From Dactylosporangium sucinum (GTDB lineage: Bacteria > Actinomycetota > Actinomycetes > Mycobacteriales > Micromonosporaceae): a DNA stretch of 64,000 bases. Of this stretch, positions 36,207-47,181 are shown piece by piece. Both the position numbers and the translations under genes were made by a program. The stretch covers positions 1-64,000 of the forward strand of contig NZ_BMPI01000013.1 in the NCBI RefSeq assembly GCF_014647515.1. The letters are read 5' to 3'. Positions within the stretch are counted from its first letter, which is position 1. Every line of letters starts with the position of its first letter. The notes under the pieces were generated by a model. It was not told the origin of the DNA, searched no databases, and saw only the letters and a program-made list of their open reading frames with translations.

Positions 36207-36923
36207 GTGACTGACCTCCACACCGTGGAGATCGCCGCGGTGCTGCGCCAGCTCACCGCCCGCCTCATCGCCAGCGACGACCTGGACGAGGCTCTGGAGG
36301 ACCTGGTGGACACCGCCGCGGACCTCGTCGACGGGGCGTCGTGGTGCGCGGTGACCCTGGTGCGGGCCGGCGGCCCGTCGACCGCGGCGGCGTCGACGGG
36401 GCTGCCGGAGGGACTGCTCGAGAGCCAGTACGACAGCGGCACCGGGCCCTCGCTGGAGGCCATCCGGGCCCGGGATCTCATCCTGAGCGACGACCTGGCC
36501 GTCGACACCCGGTGGCCGAAGTGGCGCGAGCGGGCGCTGGCGGCGGGCGTGCGCGGGGTGCTCACCGTGCCGGTCGACATCGACGAGCAGGTGATCGGGG
36601 CGCTGACGGTCTACTCGGCCGCGGCCGGCCGGTTCACCACCGACGTCGGGCTGACCGCGATGCTGGTCGCCGAGCACGCCGGGCTGCTGCTGTCGGCCGT
36701 GCTCGACCGGGGCCGCCAGGCGGGGGCCCACGCCCAGCTGCAGGAGGCGCTCGCCGACGGGGAGACGGTGAACCGGGCCGTGGGGATCATGATGGTCCAG
36801 CGGGCCTGCTCGGCCGACTCGGCGCTGGAGGTGCTGCGCAGCACGGCGGCGCGGCTGCAGCTGCCGCTCACGACGGTGGCGCAGCGCCTGGTCGAGACCG
36901 TGGAGCGGCGCGCCACCGTATAG
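36207..36923 (+). CDS. GAF and ANTAR domain protein
   Basis: A 238-residue protein: a GAF domain (about 25-165) followed by an ANTAR RNA-binding domain (about 175-235; ALADGETVNRAVGIMMVQRACSADSALEVLRSTA). ANTAR proteins act as antiterminators by binding paired hexaloop hairpins. GTG 36207 is preceded by GAAGGGGGAAAT. It follows the sigma factor on the same strand after about 95 bp, so a stress-signalling link is likely but unproven. Confidence 0.85.
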   Translation: MTDLHTVEIAAVLRQLTARLIASDDLDEALEDLVDTAADLVDGASWCAVTLVRAGGPSTAAASTGLPEGLLESQYDSGTGPSLEAIRARDLILSDDLAVDTRWPKWRERALAAGVRGVLTVPVDIDEQVIGALTVYSAAAGRFTTDVGLTAMLVAEHAGLLLSAVLDRGRQAGAHAQLQEALADGETVNRAVGIMMVQRACSADSALEVLRSTAARLQLPLTTVAQRLVETVERRATV

Positions 36924-36926
36924 CGG

Positions 36927-36966
36927 GACGCCGGTCGACCTACCCCGTGGTAGGTCGACCGGCGTC
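36927..36966. terminator. Bidirectional terminator hairpin
   Basis: An 18-bp perfect stem (36927-36944/36949-36966) with a 4-nt CCGT loop lies between the convergent GAF-ANTAR and subtilase genes. Either transcript would form it. Confidence 0.85.
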
Positions 36967-36980
36967 TGTTCGAGGAGCGG

Positions 36981-38555
<1,575 letters not shown>

Positions 38556-38649
38556 GAGGCAGACCCCTTCAGCTCCGACGACGTTGGAGCCTCAAGCGTC
38601 GGTTCGCTCGGGTGCGCCCTGCGTGCCCGGTGGGTTGCCGGGCGGTTGC

Positions 38650-39012
38650 TCAGTGGGACAGGCAGTTGATGGTGGCCAGCAGGTTGTTCAGCGGGCGGCC
38701 GCTGGTCAGGCCGGTGTCGGCGAGCGACAGCCCGTGCACCGACGTCGCGTGGGACGCGTTCGCGCTGTAGAACACCACCGGGAGGCCGGCCGTGGCCCGG
38801 TTGGCCCGCAGGAGGTCGAGGAGCTCGTCCCCGTCCGCCCGGGGCAGGTGCAGGTCGAGCACCGCCACGTCGAACCGTGGGTGCTCGGCGGCCATCGTGA
38901 GCGCCTCCTGGGGGCTCGCCGCGGTGATCACGTGGTGGCCGCCGATCTGGAGACGAATGGCCGTCGTCTCCCGGATCTCCGCGTCGTCGTCGATGAGCAG
39001 GACTCGCGCCAT
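38650..39012 (-). CDS. Single-domain response regulator
   Basis: A 120-residue receiver with IDDD acidic pocket and phospho-Asp in VAVLDLHLPRADG. The conserved Lys before the cis-Pro is Arg (LTSGRP). No output domain and no histidine kinase lies next to it. ATG 39012 is chosen from the domain start. Confidence 0.8.
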   Translation of the reverse strand: MARVLLIDDDAEIRETTAIRLQIGGHHVITAASPQEALTMAAEHPRFDVAVLDLHLPRADGDELLDLLRANRATAGLPVVFYSANASHATSVHGLSLADTGLTSGRPLNNLLATINCLSH

Positions 39013-39091
39013 GGCAGCATGGTTCCCTTCCCGATGGGACCGCAACCTCCCCATCGGTCCGAATCGGCCGGAATTGGCGGGAACCTGAGCG

Positions 39092-39292
39092 CTACTGGCG
39101 CGGGCGGCGCCGGCGCATGACGATGATGGCCACCACGACCGCGACGATCACGACCACTGCGCAGCAGCAGCCGCCGATCAGGCTGCCGCTGGTGCGCGGG
39201 CGCCGCTTGGCGACCTCGCCGCCGAGCTCCAGGGTCGAGGCGTCGACGACGGTGGCGAGATAGGCGTGCAACCACGCGAAGACTGCGCTCAT
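39092..39292 (-). CDS. Small single-pass membrane protein
   Basis: A 66-residue protein with one strongly hydrophobic helix (about 38-59, GGCCCAVVVIVAVVVAIIVM) flanked by Arg-rich ends. Its function is unknown. Confidence 0.5.
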   Translation of the reverse strand: MSAVFAWLHAYLATVVDASTLELGGEVAKRRPRTSGSLIGGCCCAVVVIVAVVVAIIVMRRRRPRQ

Positions 39293-39314
39293 CCCGCCAC
39301 CGTAGCCGGTCGTG

Positions 39315-40934
39315 TCACGCCCGCAGCCAAGCCGTGGTGTCCGGGGGCAGCGTGCCGTCGGCCGCCAGGTCCGCGCTCGCGAGCAGCACCTCAGCTGCGG
39401 GCAGCGGCACCGGCACCGGCCCGAAGTTCGTGATCACCCGGACGCCGCCGTTGCGGAAATCGACCAGATCGTCACCCTCGCCGGACCAGGCGAGGGTGCC
39501 GCCGCCGAGGGCGTGCTTGCGGCGCAGCCGGAGGGCCTCGACGTACATGCTCAGGGTCGAGCCGGGGACCTCGCGCTGGGCGTCGGCGGCGAACCGGTCC
39601 CAGTCGGCCGGCTGCGGGAGCCACGACGCGGCGCCCGGGCCGAAGCCGTACGACGGGGCCCCGGCCTGCCACGGGACCGGCACGCGGCAGCCGTCGCGAC
39701 CGCGGACCTCGTGCTTCGAGCGGAACCAGGTCGGGTCCTGGCGGACGTCGTCGGGGAGCGCGGTGTGCTCGGGCAGGCCGAGCTCCTCGCCCTGGTAGAG
39801 GTACGCCGAACCGGGCAGCGACAGCATGAGCAGGGTGGCCGCGCGGGCGCGGCGCAGGCCGAGGGCCTCGTCGGGCTGCCGGTCGCCGATCCCGATGCCG
39901 CCCTGGGTGGAGTAGCCGGGCTCGAAGCCCAGCCGGCTCGCGTGCCGGACCACGTCGTGGTTGGACAGCACCCAGGTGCAGATCGCGCCGACCGGCTCGA
40001 CGCCGGCCAGGCTGGACTCGATCGCGGCGCGCTGGTCGGCGGCCGTCCACGGCGCCATGAGGTAGTTGAAGTTGAACGCCTGGTGCATCTCGTCGGGGCG
40101 CACGTAGCGGGCCAGCCGCTCGGCCGGCGCCACCCAGGCCTCCCCCACCATCATCCGGTCGCCGGGGTAACCGTCCAGGACGCGGCGCCACGAGCGGTAC
40201 ACCTCGTGCACCCCGTCCTGGTCCCACATCGGCGGGGTGCGGTGCTCGGCGCCCGGGCTGGTGATCGGCACCTGCGCCTCGGTCCACTCGGGCAGGCCGC
40301 TCTCCTTGATCAGGCCGTGGGCCACGTCGACGCGGAAGCCGTCGACGCCCCGGTCGAGCCAGAAGCGCAGCACGTCCTCGAACATCGCGCGGACCTCGGC
40401 GAGGTCCCAGTTGAGGTCCGGCTGGCTGGTGTCGAACAGGTGGAGATACCACTCGCCGTCGGGCACGCGGGTCCAGGCCGGGCCGCCGAAGACGCTCTGC
40501 CACCCATTGGGCGGCAGCTCGCCGTCGACGCCGCCGCCTTTGCGGAAGTGGTACCGGTCGCGCGCCGGACTGCCGGGCTCGGAGGCGAGCGCCTCCTGGA
40601 ACCAGACATGGTCGCTCGACGTGTGGTTGGGCACCAGGTCGACGACGACCCGCAGGCCGCGCTCCTTGGCCGCGGCGACCAGCGCGTCGAAGTCGGCCAG
40701 CGTGCCGAACCGGGGGTCGACGTCGCGGTAGTCCGCGACGTCGTACCCGGCGTCGTGCTGCGGAGACGGGTAGAACGGCGACATCCAGAGGGCGTCGACG
40801 CCCAGTTCGACCAGGTGGTCGAGGCGCGACGTGATGCCGCGCAGGTCGCCGAGGCCGTCACCGTCCGCGTCGGCGAACGACCGCGGATAGACCTGATAGA
40901 TCACGGCATCGCGCCACCAGACCAGCTGACTCAC
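39315..40934 (-). CDS. GH13 alpha-glucosidase, sugar module 2
   Basis: A 539-residue GH13 enzyme: LVPNHTSSDHVWF, nucleophile GFRVDVAHGL, acid/base MVGEAWV and VLSNHDVVRH. It is closely related to the module 1 glucosidase (same LPPNGWQSVFGGPAW lid) and likely cytoplasmic. Its GTG start overlaps the permease stop by 4 bp, making it the last gene of the module 2 operon. Confidence 0.9.
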   Translation of the reverse strand: MSQLVWWRDAVIYQVYPRSFADADGDGLGDLRGITSRLDHLVELGVDALWMSPFYPSPQHDAGYDVADYRDVDPRFGTLADFDALVAAAKERGLRVVVDLVPNHTSSDHVWFQEALASEPGSPARDRYHFRKGGGVDGELPPNGWQSVFGGPAWTRVPDGEWYLHLFDTSQPDLNWDLAEVRAMFEDVLRFWLDRGVDGFRVDVAHGLIKESGLPEWTEAQVPITSPGAEHRTPPMWDQDGVHEVYRSWRRVLDGYPGDRMMVGEAWVAPAERLARYVRPDEMHQAFNFNYLMAPWTAADQRAAIESSLAGVEPVGAICTWVLSNHDVVRHASRLGFEPGYSTQGGIGIGDRQPDEALGLRRARAATLLMLSLPGSAYLYQGEELGLPEHTALPDDVRQDPTWFRSKHEVRGRDGCRVPVPWQAGAPSYGFGPGAASWLPQPADWDRFAADAQREVPGSTLSMYVEALRLRRKHALGGGTLAWSGEGDDLVDFRNGGVRVITNFGPVPVPLPAAEVLLASADLAADGTLPPDTTAWLRA

Positions 40935-41860
40935 CCCTTGACTCCACCGGCCAGCAGGCCGCGTACGAAATACCGTTGCAGGGACAGGAACACGATCAGC
41001 GGGATGACCATCGACACGAACGCGCCGGAGGTCAGCCGCTGCCAGTCGTTGCCCCGGGTGCCGGCCAGCTCGGCCAGCCGGACGGTCAGCGGCCGCGAGT
41101 CCACACCCTGGGTGAAGACGAGGGCCACCAGAAGATCATTCCAGATCCACAGGAACTGGAAGATGGTGAGTGACGCGAGCGCCGGCGCGATGAGCGGCAG
41201 GACGATCCGCCGGAACGTCATCGCCGGGCCCGCGCCGTCGACCCGGGCCGCCTCGAAGAGGTCCTTCGGCAGCTCGGACATGAAGTTGTGCAGCAGGAAC
41301 ACGCCGAGCGGGAGGCCGAAGCAGGTGTGGGCGAACCACACCGCGAAGAACCCGCCACCCAGGTCGGTGAAGCCGCTGAGCAGCTTCAGCATCGGGATGA
41401 GCGCCATCTGGATCGGCACGATCTGCAGGGCGAACACGCCGATGAAGATCCAGTCCCGGCCGCGGAAGTTCAGCCAGGACAGGGCGTAGGCGGCCATCGC
41501 GGCCAGGCTGACCGAGAACAGCACCGCCGGCACGGTGATGACGAGCGAGTTGATGAAGTAGCTCGCCAGCTGGCCGGACGTTGCGGACGTGCCGAAGACC
41601 ACCTCGTTGTAGTTCTCGAGGGTCAGCGAGGGGTTCTTGAAGAACGTCCACCAGCCGGTGGTCTTGATGTCGTTCTCGGGCCGCAGCGACGACACGAACA
41701 GGCCGAACGTCGGGATGGTCCACACGATCGCGATGATGATCGAGACGACGCTGGCCACCCGCGTGTTGAGTTTGCGCCGCACCCGGCTGGCCATGGTGCT
41801 CTGCTCGGGCCGGTCGAGCGGGCCGGCCTCGGGAGCGTCGGTGCTGACGGTGCTGCTCAT
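40931..41860 (-). CDS. ABC sugar transporter permease (MalG type), module 2
   Basis: A 309-residue permease with six helices and EAA loop DLFEAARVDGAGPAMTFRRIVLPL. It overlaps both neighbours by 4 bp. It works with the MalF-type permease at 41857 and the lipoprotein at 42910. Confidence 0.9.
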   Translation of the reverse strand: MSSTVSTDAPEAGPLDRPEQSTMASRVRRKLNTRVASVVSIIIAIVWTIPTFGLFVSSLRPENDIKTTGWWTFFKNPSLTLENYNEVVFGTSATSGQLASYFINSLVITVPAVLFSVSLAAMAAYALSWLNFRGRDWIFIGVFALQIVPIQMALIPMLKLLSGFTDLGGGFFAVWFAHTCFGLPLGVFLLHNFMSELPKDLFEAARVDGAGPAMTFRRIVLPLIAPALASLTIFQFLWIWNDLLVALVFTQGVDSRPLTVRLAELAGTRGNDWQRLTSGAFVSMVIPLIVFLSLQRYFVRGLLAGGVKG

Positions 41861-42843
41861 CGGATCTCCGTTCGGTGCCGCAGCTGACGGACCTGGAAGA
41901 TGACGATCGGGATGACGAGGATGAACAGCAGCACCGCGAGGGCGGAGCCGTGGCCGTTCTCGTACGCCCGGAAGGCCTGGTTGTACATCTCCAGGGCGAG
42001 CACGCTGCTCTTGAACTGGCCGCCCGTCGACGTCCGGACGATGTCGAAGACCTTGAGGGTCGCGATGGTGATGGTCACGACGACGACCACCACGGCCGGC
42101 CGGATGGACGGCATGGTCACCCGCCAGAACATCTGCCACGGGTTGGCGCCGTCGAGCCGGGCCGCCTCGACGATCTCGCCCGGGATGGCCTTGATCGCGG
42201 CAGAGAGGATGACCATCGCGAAGCCGGCCTGGATCCAGATCAGCATGATGATCATGTAGAACGTGTTGCTCGGCGAGTTGCTCAGGAACTGCTGCGGCTC
42301 CAGGCCCACCCAGACCAGGATCTGGTTGAGCAGGCCGATCTGCTCCTGGTCGGCCTCACGGAAGGCGTAGATGAACTTCCAGATGATGGCGGCGCCGACC
42401 AGTGAGATCGCCATCGGCATGAAGATCAGCGACTTGGCGATGCCCTCGCCGCGGGCCTTGTCCACCAGCACCGCGTAGATCAGGCCGAACGCGGTGGACA
42501 GCAGCGGCACGCAGACGACCCAGATCAGGGTGTTGCGCAGCATGAGCAGCGTGTCGTCGTTGGTGAAGATCCACTTGTAGTTGTCGATGCCGACGAACTC
42601 TTGGCTGCTGGCGTCGAAGAACGACAGGTACACCGTGCGGACCAGCGGGTAGACCAGGCCCGCACCGAGCAGGACGAGCGCCGGGCCGAGGAACCCGGCC
42701 ATCTGCAGCCGCTCCTTGCCCTTCCCCCATCTGGGCAGGATGTCGAGCACGAACAACAACGCGCCGACCACGACGATGAACCCACCCATGTAGGCGAGCG
42801 CAGGCCAGATCTTGGCGACGTCTTCGGAGAAGTCGTATTCCAT
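41857..42843 (-). CDS. ABC sugar transporter permease (MalF type), module 2
   Basis: A 328-residue permease. It has two N-terminal helices before the usual six, like some MalF proteins, and EAA loop EIVEAARLDGANPWQMFWRVTMPSI. It starts 66 bp after the binding protein and overlaps the next permease gene. Confidence 0.9.
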   Translation of the reverse strand: MEYDFSEDVAKIWPALAYMGGFIVVVGALLFVLDILPRWGKGKERLQMAGFLGPALVLLGAGLVYPLVRTVYLSFFDASSQEFVGIDNYKWIFTNDDTLLMLRNTLIWVVCVPLLSTAFGLIYAVLVDKARGEGIAKSLIFMPMAISLVGAAIIWKFIYAFREADQEQIGLLNQILVWVGLEPQQFLSNSPSNTFYMIIMLIWIQAGFAMVILSAAIKAIPGEIVEAARLDGANPWQMFWRVTMPSIRPAVVVVVVTITIATLKVFDIVRTSTGGQFKSSVLALEMYNQAFRAYENGHGSALAVLLFILVIPIVIFQVRQLRHRTEIR

Positions 42844-42909
42844 GGGGTGTCCTCCGACCAGCCGGGTCCGGCGCCGTCGTGCGTGGCGCCGGACCCGGAC
42901 CTCAGTTCG

Positions 42910-44247
42910 CTACTTGGGCCAGGTGCTTTCGATGTAGTCCAGCGTGGCCTTGGTGTCCTTCGTGCCGTTGATCCAGTCGGTCATGCCGGTCCAGAAGGAC
43001 TTCGAGCCGACCGCGGCGGGCATGAGGTCGGAGCCGTCGAACCGGGCCACGGTGGCCTGGTCCTGCAGGATCGTCACCGACAGCTTGTCGATCGTGCCGG
43101 TCACGTTGCTGGTGTCCAGGCCCTTGTTGGCCGAGATCCAGTCGCCCAGCTTGGCCTTGCTGTTCGCCCACTCGGCCGAGGCCAGGTAGGTCTGCACCTT
43201 GACGACCTCGTCGCGGTCCGAGAAGGCCGAGACGAACTCGCCGCCCACGAGGACCGGCTTGCCCTTGGCCGGGTCCAGCGCCGGGAAGTAGAACGCGAAG
43301 ACGTCGCCGTCCTCAGCGACCTTCGTGCCCTTCTGCCACTGGTTGGAGTAGAAGTTCGCCTGGCGGTGCAGGCCGCACTTCTTGTCCTTGACCGGGAGGC
43401 CACCCTCCTGGAACGAGGTGGTGACGATGGTCTTGGGGTTGCCGACGTACTTCGGGTTCTTGAGGATCGACGCGGTGCGCTCGGCGGCCGAGAAGATCTT
43501 CGGGTCGTTGAACGGGATCTCGTGGTTGACCCACTTGTCGTAGGTCTCCGGACCCTGGTCGCGCAGGACGATGTCCTCGATCCAGTCGGTGGCCGGCCAG
43601 CCGGTGGCGTCACCGGACTCGATGCCCGCACACCACGCCTGGATGCCGCTCGCGGCGATGTCGTCGCTGAGCTTGATCATCTCGTCCCAGGTGTTCGGGA
43701 CCTTCCAGCCCTTCTCCTTGAAGAGCGACGGCGAGTACCACACCAGCGACTTGACGTTCGCGCCCATGGGCACGCCGTAGACCTTGCCGTCGACCGTGGC
43801 GTACTTCGCCCAGTCCTTCGACCAGTTCTTGTCGAGGTTGGCCTTGACCGGCGCCGGCAGCTCCTTGAGCTTCTTGCTCTTCACGAAGGAGGCAAGCAGA
43901 CCGGGCTGCGGGAAGACCGCGATGTCCGGCGGCTGGCCACCGTCGGCGCGCACCTTCACCTGGGTCTCGAACTCGCCCGAGCCCTCGTAGTTGATCTTGA
44001 TGTTGGTGCAGTCCTCGAACTGCTTCCAGGACTGGGTCAGCTTGTCGGCCTCGGCGTCGCGAATGGTCGCGTAGATCGAGACTTCTTTCTTCTTGTCGAC
44101 CTTGTATTGCGCGTAAGGCGCGCACTCGGGCTTGTCGGCGTTGCTGGAGCCGGAGTCGCTGTCACTGCCGCAAGCGGCTGCCGCGAGGGCCAGACTGGCC
44201 ACACCGGCGAGCGCGAACGCCCGACGCCGCCACGAGGGGACGGCCAT
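42910..44247 (-). CDS. Extracellular sugar-binding lipoprotein, module 2
   Basis: A 445-residue binding protein. The signal peptide ends in AAAC (lipobox near residue 26), followed by GSDSDSGSSN. The mature part has the type-1 SBP signatures seen in alpha-glucoside binding proteins. A GGAGG ribosome site precedes the ATG. It is the first gene of the operon, downstream of a LacI-type operator. Confidence 0.92.
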   Translation of the reverse strand: MAVPSWRRRAFALAGVASLALAAAACGSDSDSGSSNADKPECAPYAQYKVDKKKEVSIYATIRDAEADKLTQSWKQFEDCTNIKINYEGSGEFETQVKVRADGGQPPDIAVFPQPGLLASFVKSKKLKELPAPVKANLDKNWSKDWAKYATVDGKVYGVPMGANVKSLVWYSPSLFKEKGWKVPNTWDEMIKLSDDIAASGIQAWCAGIESGDATGWPATDWIEDIVLRDQGPETYDKWVNHEIPFNDPKIFSAAERTASILKNPKYVGNPKTIVTTSFQEGGLPVKDKKCGLHRQANFYSNQWQKGTKVAEDGDVFAFYFPALDPAKGKPVLVGGEFVSAFSDRDEVVKVQTYLASAEWANSKAKLGDWISANKGLDTSNVTGTIDKLSVTILQDQATVARFDGSDLMPAAVGSKSFWTGMTDWINGTKDTKATLDYIESTWPK

Positions 44248-44319
44248 GGTTAGCCTCCTTTGGGCTTACCCGGTCCGGGCGGCTGGCCGCCCGCGTACCG
44301 GTGTGCTGTGTTCCTCGGA

Positions 44320-44333
44320 TGTAAGCGTTTGCA
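44320..44333. promoter_or_regulatory. LacI-type operator of sugar module 2
   Basis: TGTAAGCGTTTGCA is a near-perfect LacI-family palindrome in the divergent region between the binding-protein gene (44247, minus) and lacI (44432, plus). It resembles the module 1 operator. Confidence 0.65.
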
Positions 44334-44431
44334 GGGGAGGTTTGTCGAGCCCCTTGGCCGCATTCATCGATAACGAGTGAGTAACACGCCGGACATATTG
44401 CTGGAGGGCGCTGTGTTGCTAGCCTCGCCCT

Positions 44432-45460
44432 GTGGCCGACCCTTCCGTGCCCGTGAGCATGGAGGACGTGGCTCGGCTGGCCGGCGTCTCGACGGCCACC
44501 GTGTCACGCACCCTCCGCGGGCTGCCCAACGTCTCGGAGGAGACGCGCGGCCGCGTCCTGCAGGCGGCCGAGTCGCTGTCGTACGTCGTCTCGCCGATCG
44601 CGTCCCGCCTGGCGAGCGGGCGCACCCACACGGTCGGCGTGATCGTCCCGTACGCGTCCCGCTGGTTCTTCGGCCAGATCGTCGCCGGCGCCGAGTCGGT
44701 GCTGCGCGAGCACTCGCTCGACCTCCTGCTGTACAACCTGGGCGACATCCCCGCCCGGCAGCGCTTCTTCGGCCAGCTGCCGCTGCGCCGCCGGGTCGAC
44801 GCGGTCCTCACCGTCGCGATGCAGTTCGCCGACGCCGAGTTGTCGGCCATGCGCAGCCTGGGCGTGCCGATCGTCGCCGTCGGCCACCACGTGCCCGGCG
44901 CCGGCTGCGTGCGCATCGACGACGTCGCCGCCGCCTCGACCGCGGTGCAGCACCTGCTCGGGCTGGGCCACCGGCGCATCGGCATGATCTCGACGTACAA
45001 CGACCAGAGCATGTTCCTGCCCGTCGCCCACGCTCGTCGGCGCGCGTATGTGGAGACCCTGGCGGCCGCCGGCATCCCCTTCCGCGACGAACTGGTCATG
45101 TCCGTCCCCCACGGCCTGGACGGCGGCGAGCAGGCGATGCGCCGCCTGCTGACGCTCGCGGACCCGCCGACCGCGGTCTTCGCCGAATCGGACGAACTCG
45201 CCTTCGGCGCGCTGAGCGCCCTTCGCCGCACCGGACGTCACGTATCGGTCATCGGCTTCGACGACCACGAGCTGAGCGCATTGCTGGACCTGACCACGGT
45301 CCGCCAGCGCGTCTTCGAGCAGGGCGTGCTGGCCGCCGGCATGCTCCGCCGCGCGACGACCACCAGCGACTGGGCGCCGGAGGAGCTGCTCATGCCCACG
45401 ACGCTGGTACTTCGCGCCTCCACCTGGCCGGTTGCGGTTAGGACGCCGAGCGCCGGGTAG
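44432..45460 (+). CDS. LacI family transcriptional regulator, module 2
   Basis: A 342-residue repressor: HTH MEDVARLAGVSTATVSRTLRGLPNVSEETR and hinge (residues 10-65), then a sugar-binding effector domain. It is divergent from the module 2 operon and probably represses it through the palindrome at 44320. Translation starts at GTG. Confidence 0.9.
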   Translation: MADPSVPVSMEDVARLAGVSTATVSRTLRGLPNVSEETRGRVLQAAESLSYVVSPIASRLASGRTHTVGVIVPYASRWFFGQIVAGAESVLREHSLDLLLYNLGDIPARQRFFGQLPLRRRVDAVLTVAMQFADAELSAMRSLGVPIVAVGHHVPGAGCVRIDDVAAASTAVQHLLGLGHRRIGMISTYNDQSMFLPVAHARRRAYVETLAAAGIPFRDELVMSVPHGLDGGEQAMRRLLTLADPPTAVFAESDELAFGALSALRRTGRHVSVIGFDDHELSALLDLTTVRQRVFEQGVLAAGMLRRATTTSDWAPEELLMPTTLVLRASTWPVAVRTPSAG

Positions 45461-45508
45461 GTCGCCGCCGCCAGTTTGGAAGTGCATTCCGGTACCCGGG
45501 GGTGTGCC

Positions 45509-45661
45509 ATGACAGCGGAAATGCCGAACCCACCCGTGACGTGGGACCAGCCCGACGAAGAGCTTGACGAGCTGGTCGGTCCAGACGCCGACATGATGAT
45601 GGAGGACGACCCCGACCAGGCTCCGCAGACGGACTTCTTCTGGGAGGACGACGAGGAGTAG
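45509..45661 (+). CDS. Small acidic protein next to tRNA-Lys
   Basis: A 50-residue, very acidic protein (MTAEMPNPPVTWDQPDEELDE to a C-terminal WEDDEE). No family is recognised. A GTG/ATG choice exists upstream; ATG 45509 is preferred because the upstream frame has no conserved character. Confidence 0.5.
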   Translation: MTAEMPNPPVTWDQPDEELDELVGPDADMMMEDDPDQAPQTDFFWEDDEE

Positions 45662-45740
45662 ACACGCACGCCGGAGGGGCGGGGGTATCTCGTTGGTGGG
45701 GCACGCGGGGGGCGTGCTAGGGTTACCTCCGTTCAGCCGG

Positions 45741-45813
45741 GCGCCGCTAGCTCAACTGGCAGAGCAGCAGACTCTTAATCTGCGGGTTGTAGGTTCAAGT
45801 CCTACGCGGCGTA
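45741..45813 (+). tRNA. tRNA-Lys (anticodon CTT)
   Basis: A 73-nt cloverleaf: acceptor GCGCCGC/GCGGCGT (one G:U), D arm with AGCTCAACTGGCAGAGC, anticodon loop CTCTTAA and T arm TAGGTTCAAGTCCTA, with discriminator A. The anticodon CTT reads AAG. CCA is not encoded. Its 3' half (from 45772) is the AICE attachment site. Confidence 0.95.
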
Positions 45814-45814
45814 C
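45772..45814 (+). repeat. attL (43-bp direct repeat in the tRNA-Lys 3' end)
   Basis: This begins in the anticodon loop (CTCTTAATCTGCGGG) and runs to GCGGCGTAC. It is identical to 61728-61770. The copy restores the complete tRNA after integration. Confidence 0.95.
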
Positions 45815-45821
45815 AATTCTT

Positions 45822-45858
45822 GACCAGGGCGTTTACCGATTAGGTATACGCCCTGGTC
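45822..45858. terminator. Terminator between tRNA-Lys and int
   Basis: An 11-bp stem GACCAGGGCGT/ACGCCCTGGTC with a 15-nt loop, followed by GATTTCT. It is brought by the element and can end both the tRNA transcript and the oppositely oriented int transcript. Confidence 0.75.
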
Positions 45859-45874
45859 GATTTCTAAGGTCTTC

Positions 45875-45898
45875 CGACAGCAACGGCGACAGCAACAC
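45875..45898. repeat. Putative integrase arm sites, left
   Basis: Two tandem CGACAGCAAC motifs at 12-bp spacing lie 60 bp inside attL. The same pair in the same orientation occurs 84 bp inside attR (61621-61644). This is typical of arm-type sites bound by the integrase N-terminal domain. Confidence 0.55.
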
Positions 45899-45900
45899 GC

Positions 45901-47181
45901 TTAGTCATCGCCGTGCTCCCCCGCCCCCAGGGCGTCATCCATCCGCCCGGCCGCCTCATCCTGCATCGCGGGCAAGACGTGACCGTACGTGTTCATCGTC
46001 ACAGCGATCTGCGAGTGGCCGAGAATGTCCATCACCACCCGGGGCGACACACCGCCTAGCAGGAGCAGCGTGGCGCAGGTGTGCCGAAGGTCGTGGAACC
46101 GGATCGGACGGACCCCGGCGCGCTTGATCAGACGTTCGAACGTGGTCGTCAGGTTGCGTGCCTCCACATGTCGCCCCGCCGCAGTGGTGAACACGAGGCC
46201 GGTTTCCTGCCAGTCGGCACCGGCCGCCTCCCGTTCCTCCCGCTGGACCGCCCGCTGCCAGGTGAGCGCCTCGACCACGAGCATCGGCATGGTGACCGAG
46301 CGACGCGACGACCGCGACTTGGGCGGCCCGTAGACGACGCCCACTCCCCGGACCCTCTGCAACGTCTGCGCCACCCGTAGCTGACGCCTGGTCAGGTCGA
46401 CGTCCGCCCAGCGCAGCCCGAGCAGTTCGCTCTTGCGCAGCCCGAGCCCGAGTGCCACAGCGAACAGCCCGTACCAGCGGTGATCGCGAGCTGCGGCGAG
46501 AAACGCCCGAGCTTCGGCGTCTGTCCACGGCTGGATCGCCTCCCGTTCGGGCGCGGGGACCTGGACGAGGCGAGCGACGTTGCGGCTCACCACTTCCTCC
46601 CGCATCGCATGGGCGAGCATCGTCCGCAGCACGGCATGGACGTGCTGCACGGTGCGTGCCGATACGGTCGGACGATCGTCGTCGGGCTGTCCCTTGCGGC
46701 CGGGCCGCTTGGTCGCTGCGACTCTGGCCAGCATCAGCCGGACTTCCTGTGGCGACAGTCGTACGAGCCGCTTCTTGCCGATGACCGGGATGACGTACCG
46801 CTCGATGATCGAGCGGTAGACGATGAGCGTCCGGGGCCGAAGTCGCGCCTTCGCCACCTGATCGAGCCAATAGGTGGCGTACGCACCGACCGTCCAGCCG
46901 GTGGCCTCCGCTGGCAGCCCTCGGTTTGAGCGTTCCTTCATCGCCGTGAGCGCCCGCTCGACCTCTTCTGCGCTCGATCCGTAGACCGGGAAGCGCTTGT
47001 AGGTGCCGTCAGCGGTCAGGACGTACGCGGCGCCGACCCAGCGACCGTCCGATTTCCGCTGGTAGATCGAACCCTGGCCGTTGCCGCGCTTCCTGCCTCG
47101 CTTCGCCGCCGGCTTCTTGCCGGGACTGGAGGTCGGCTCATCGGGCGGTTCTGCCAACGGCAGCGCCACAACGGTGCCCAT
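45901..47181 (-). CDS. int: Tyrosine site-specific integrase of the AICE
   Basis: A 426-residue integrase. It has an N-terminal AP2-like arm-binding domain (GQGSIYQRKSDGRWVGAAY), a SAM-like core-binding domain and a catalytic domain. The catalytic residues are Arg in GLRKSELLGLRW, HxxR in HDLRHTCATLL, His in LGHSQ and nucleophile Tyr in TMNTYGHV. It recombines attP with tRNA-Lys. Its ATG overlaps the xis stop (TGATG), so int and xis are coupled. Confidence 0.93.
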   Translation of the reverse strand: MGTVVALPLAEPPDEPTSSPGKKPAAKRGRKRGNGQGSIYQRKSDGRWVGAAYVLTADGTYKRFPVYGSSAEEVERALTAMKERSNRGLPAEATGWTVGAYATYWLDQVAKARLRPRTLIVYRSIIERYVIPVIGKKRLVRLSPQEVRLMLARVAATKRPGRKGQPDDDRPTVSARTVQHVHAVLRTMLAHAMREEVVSRNVARLVQVPAPEREAIQPWTDAEARAFLAAARDHRWYGLFAVALGLGLRKSELLGLRWADVDLTRRQLRVAQTLQRVRGVGVVYGPPKSRSSRRSVTMPMLVVEALTWQRAVQREEREAAGADWQETGLVFTTAAGRHVEARNLTTTFERLIKRAGVRPIRFHDLRHTCATLLLLGGVSPRVVMDILGHSQIAVTMNTYGHVLPAMQDEAAGRMDDALGAGEHGDD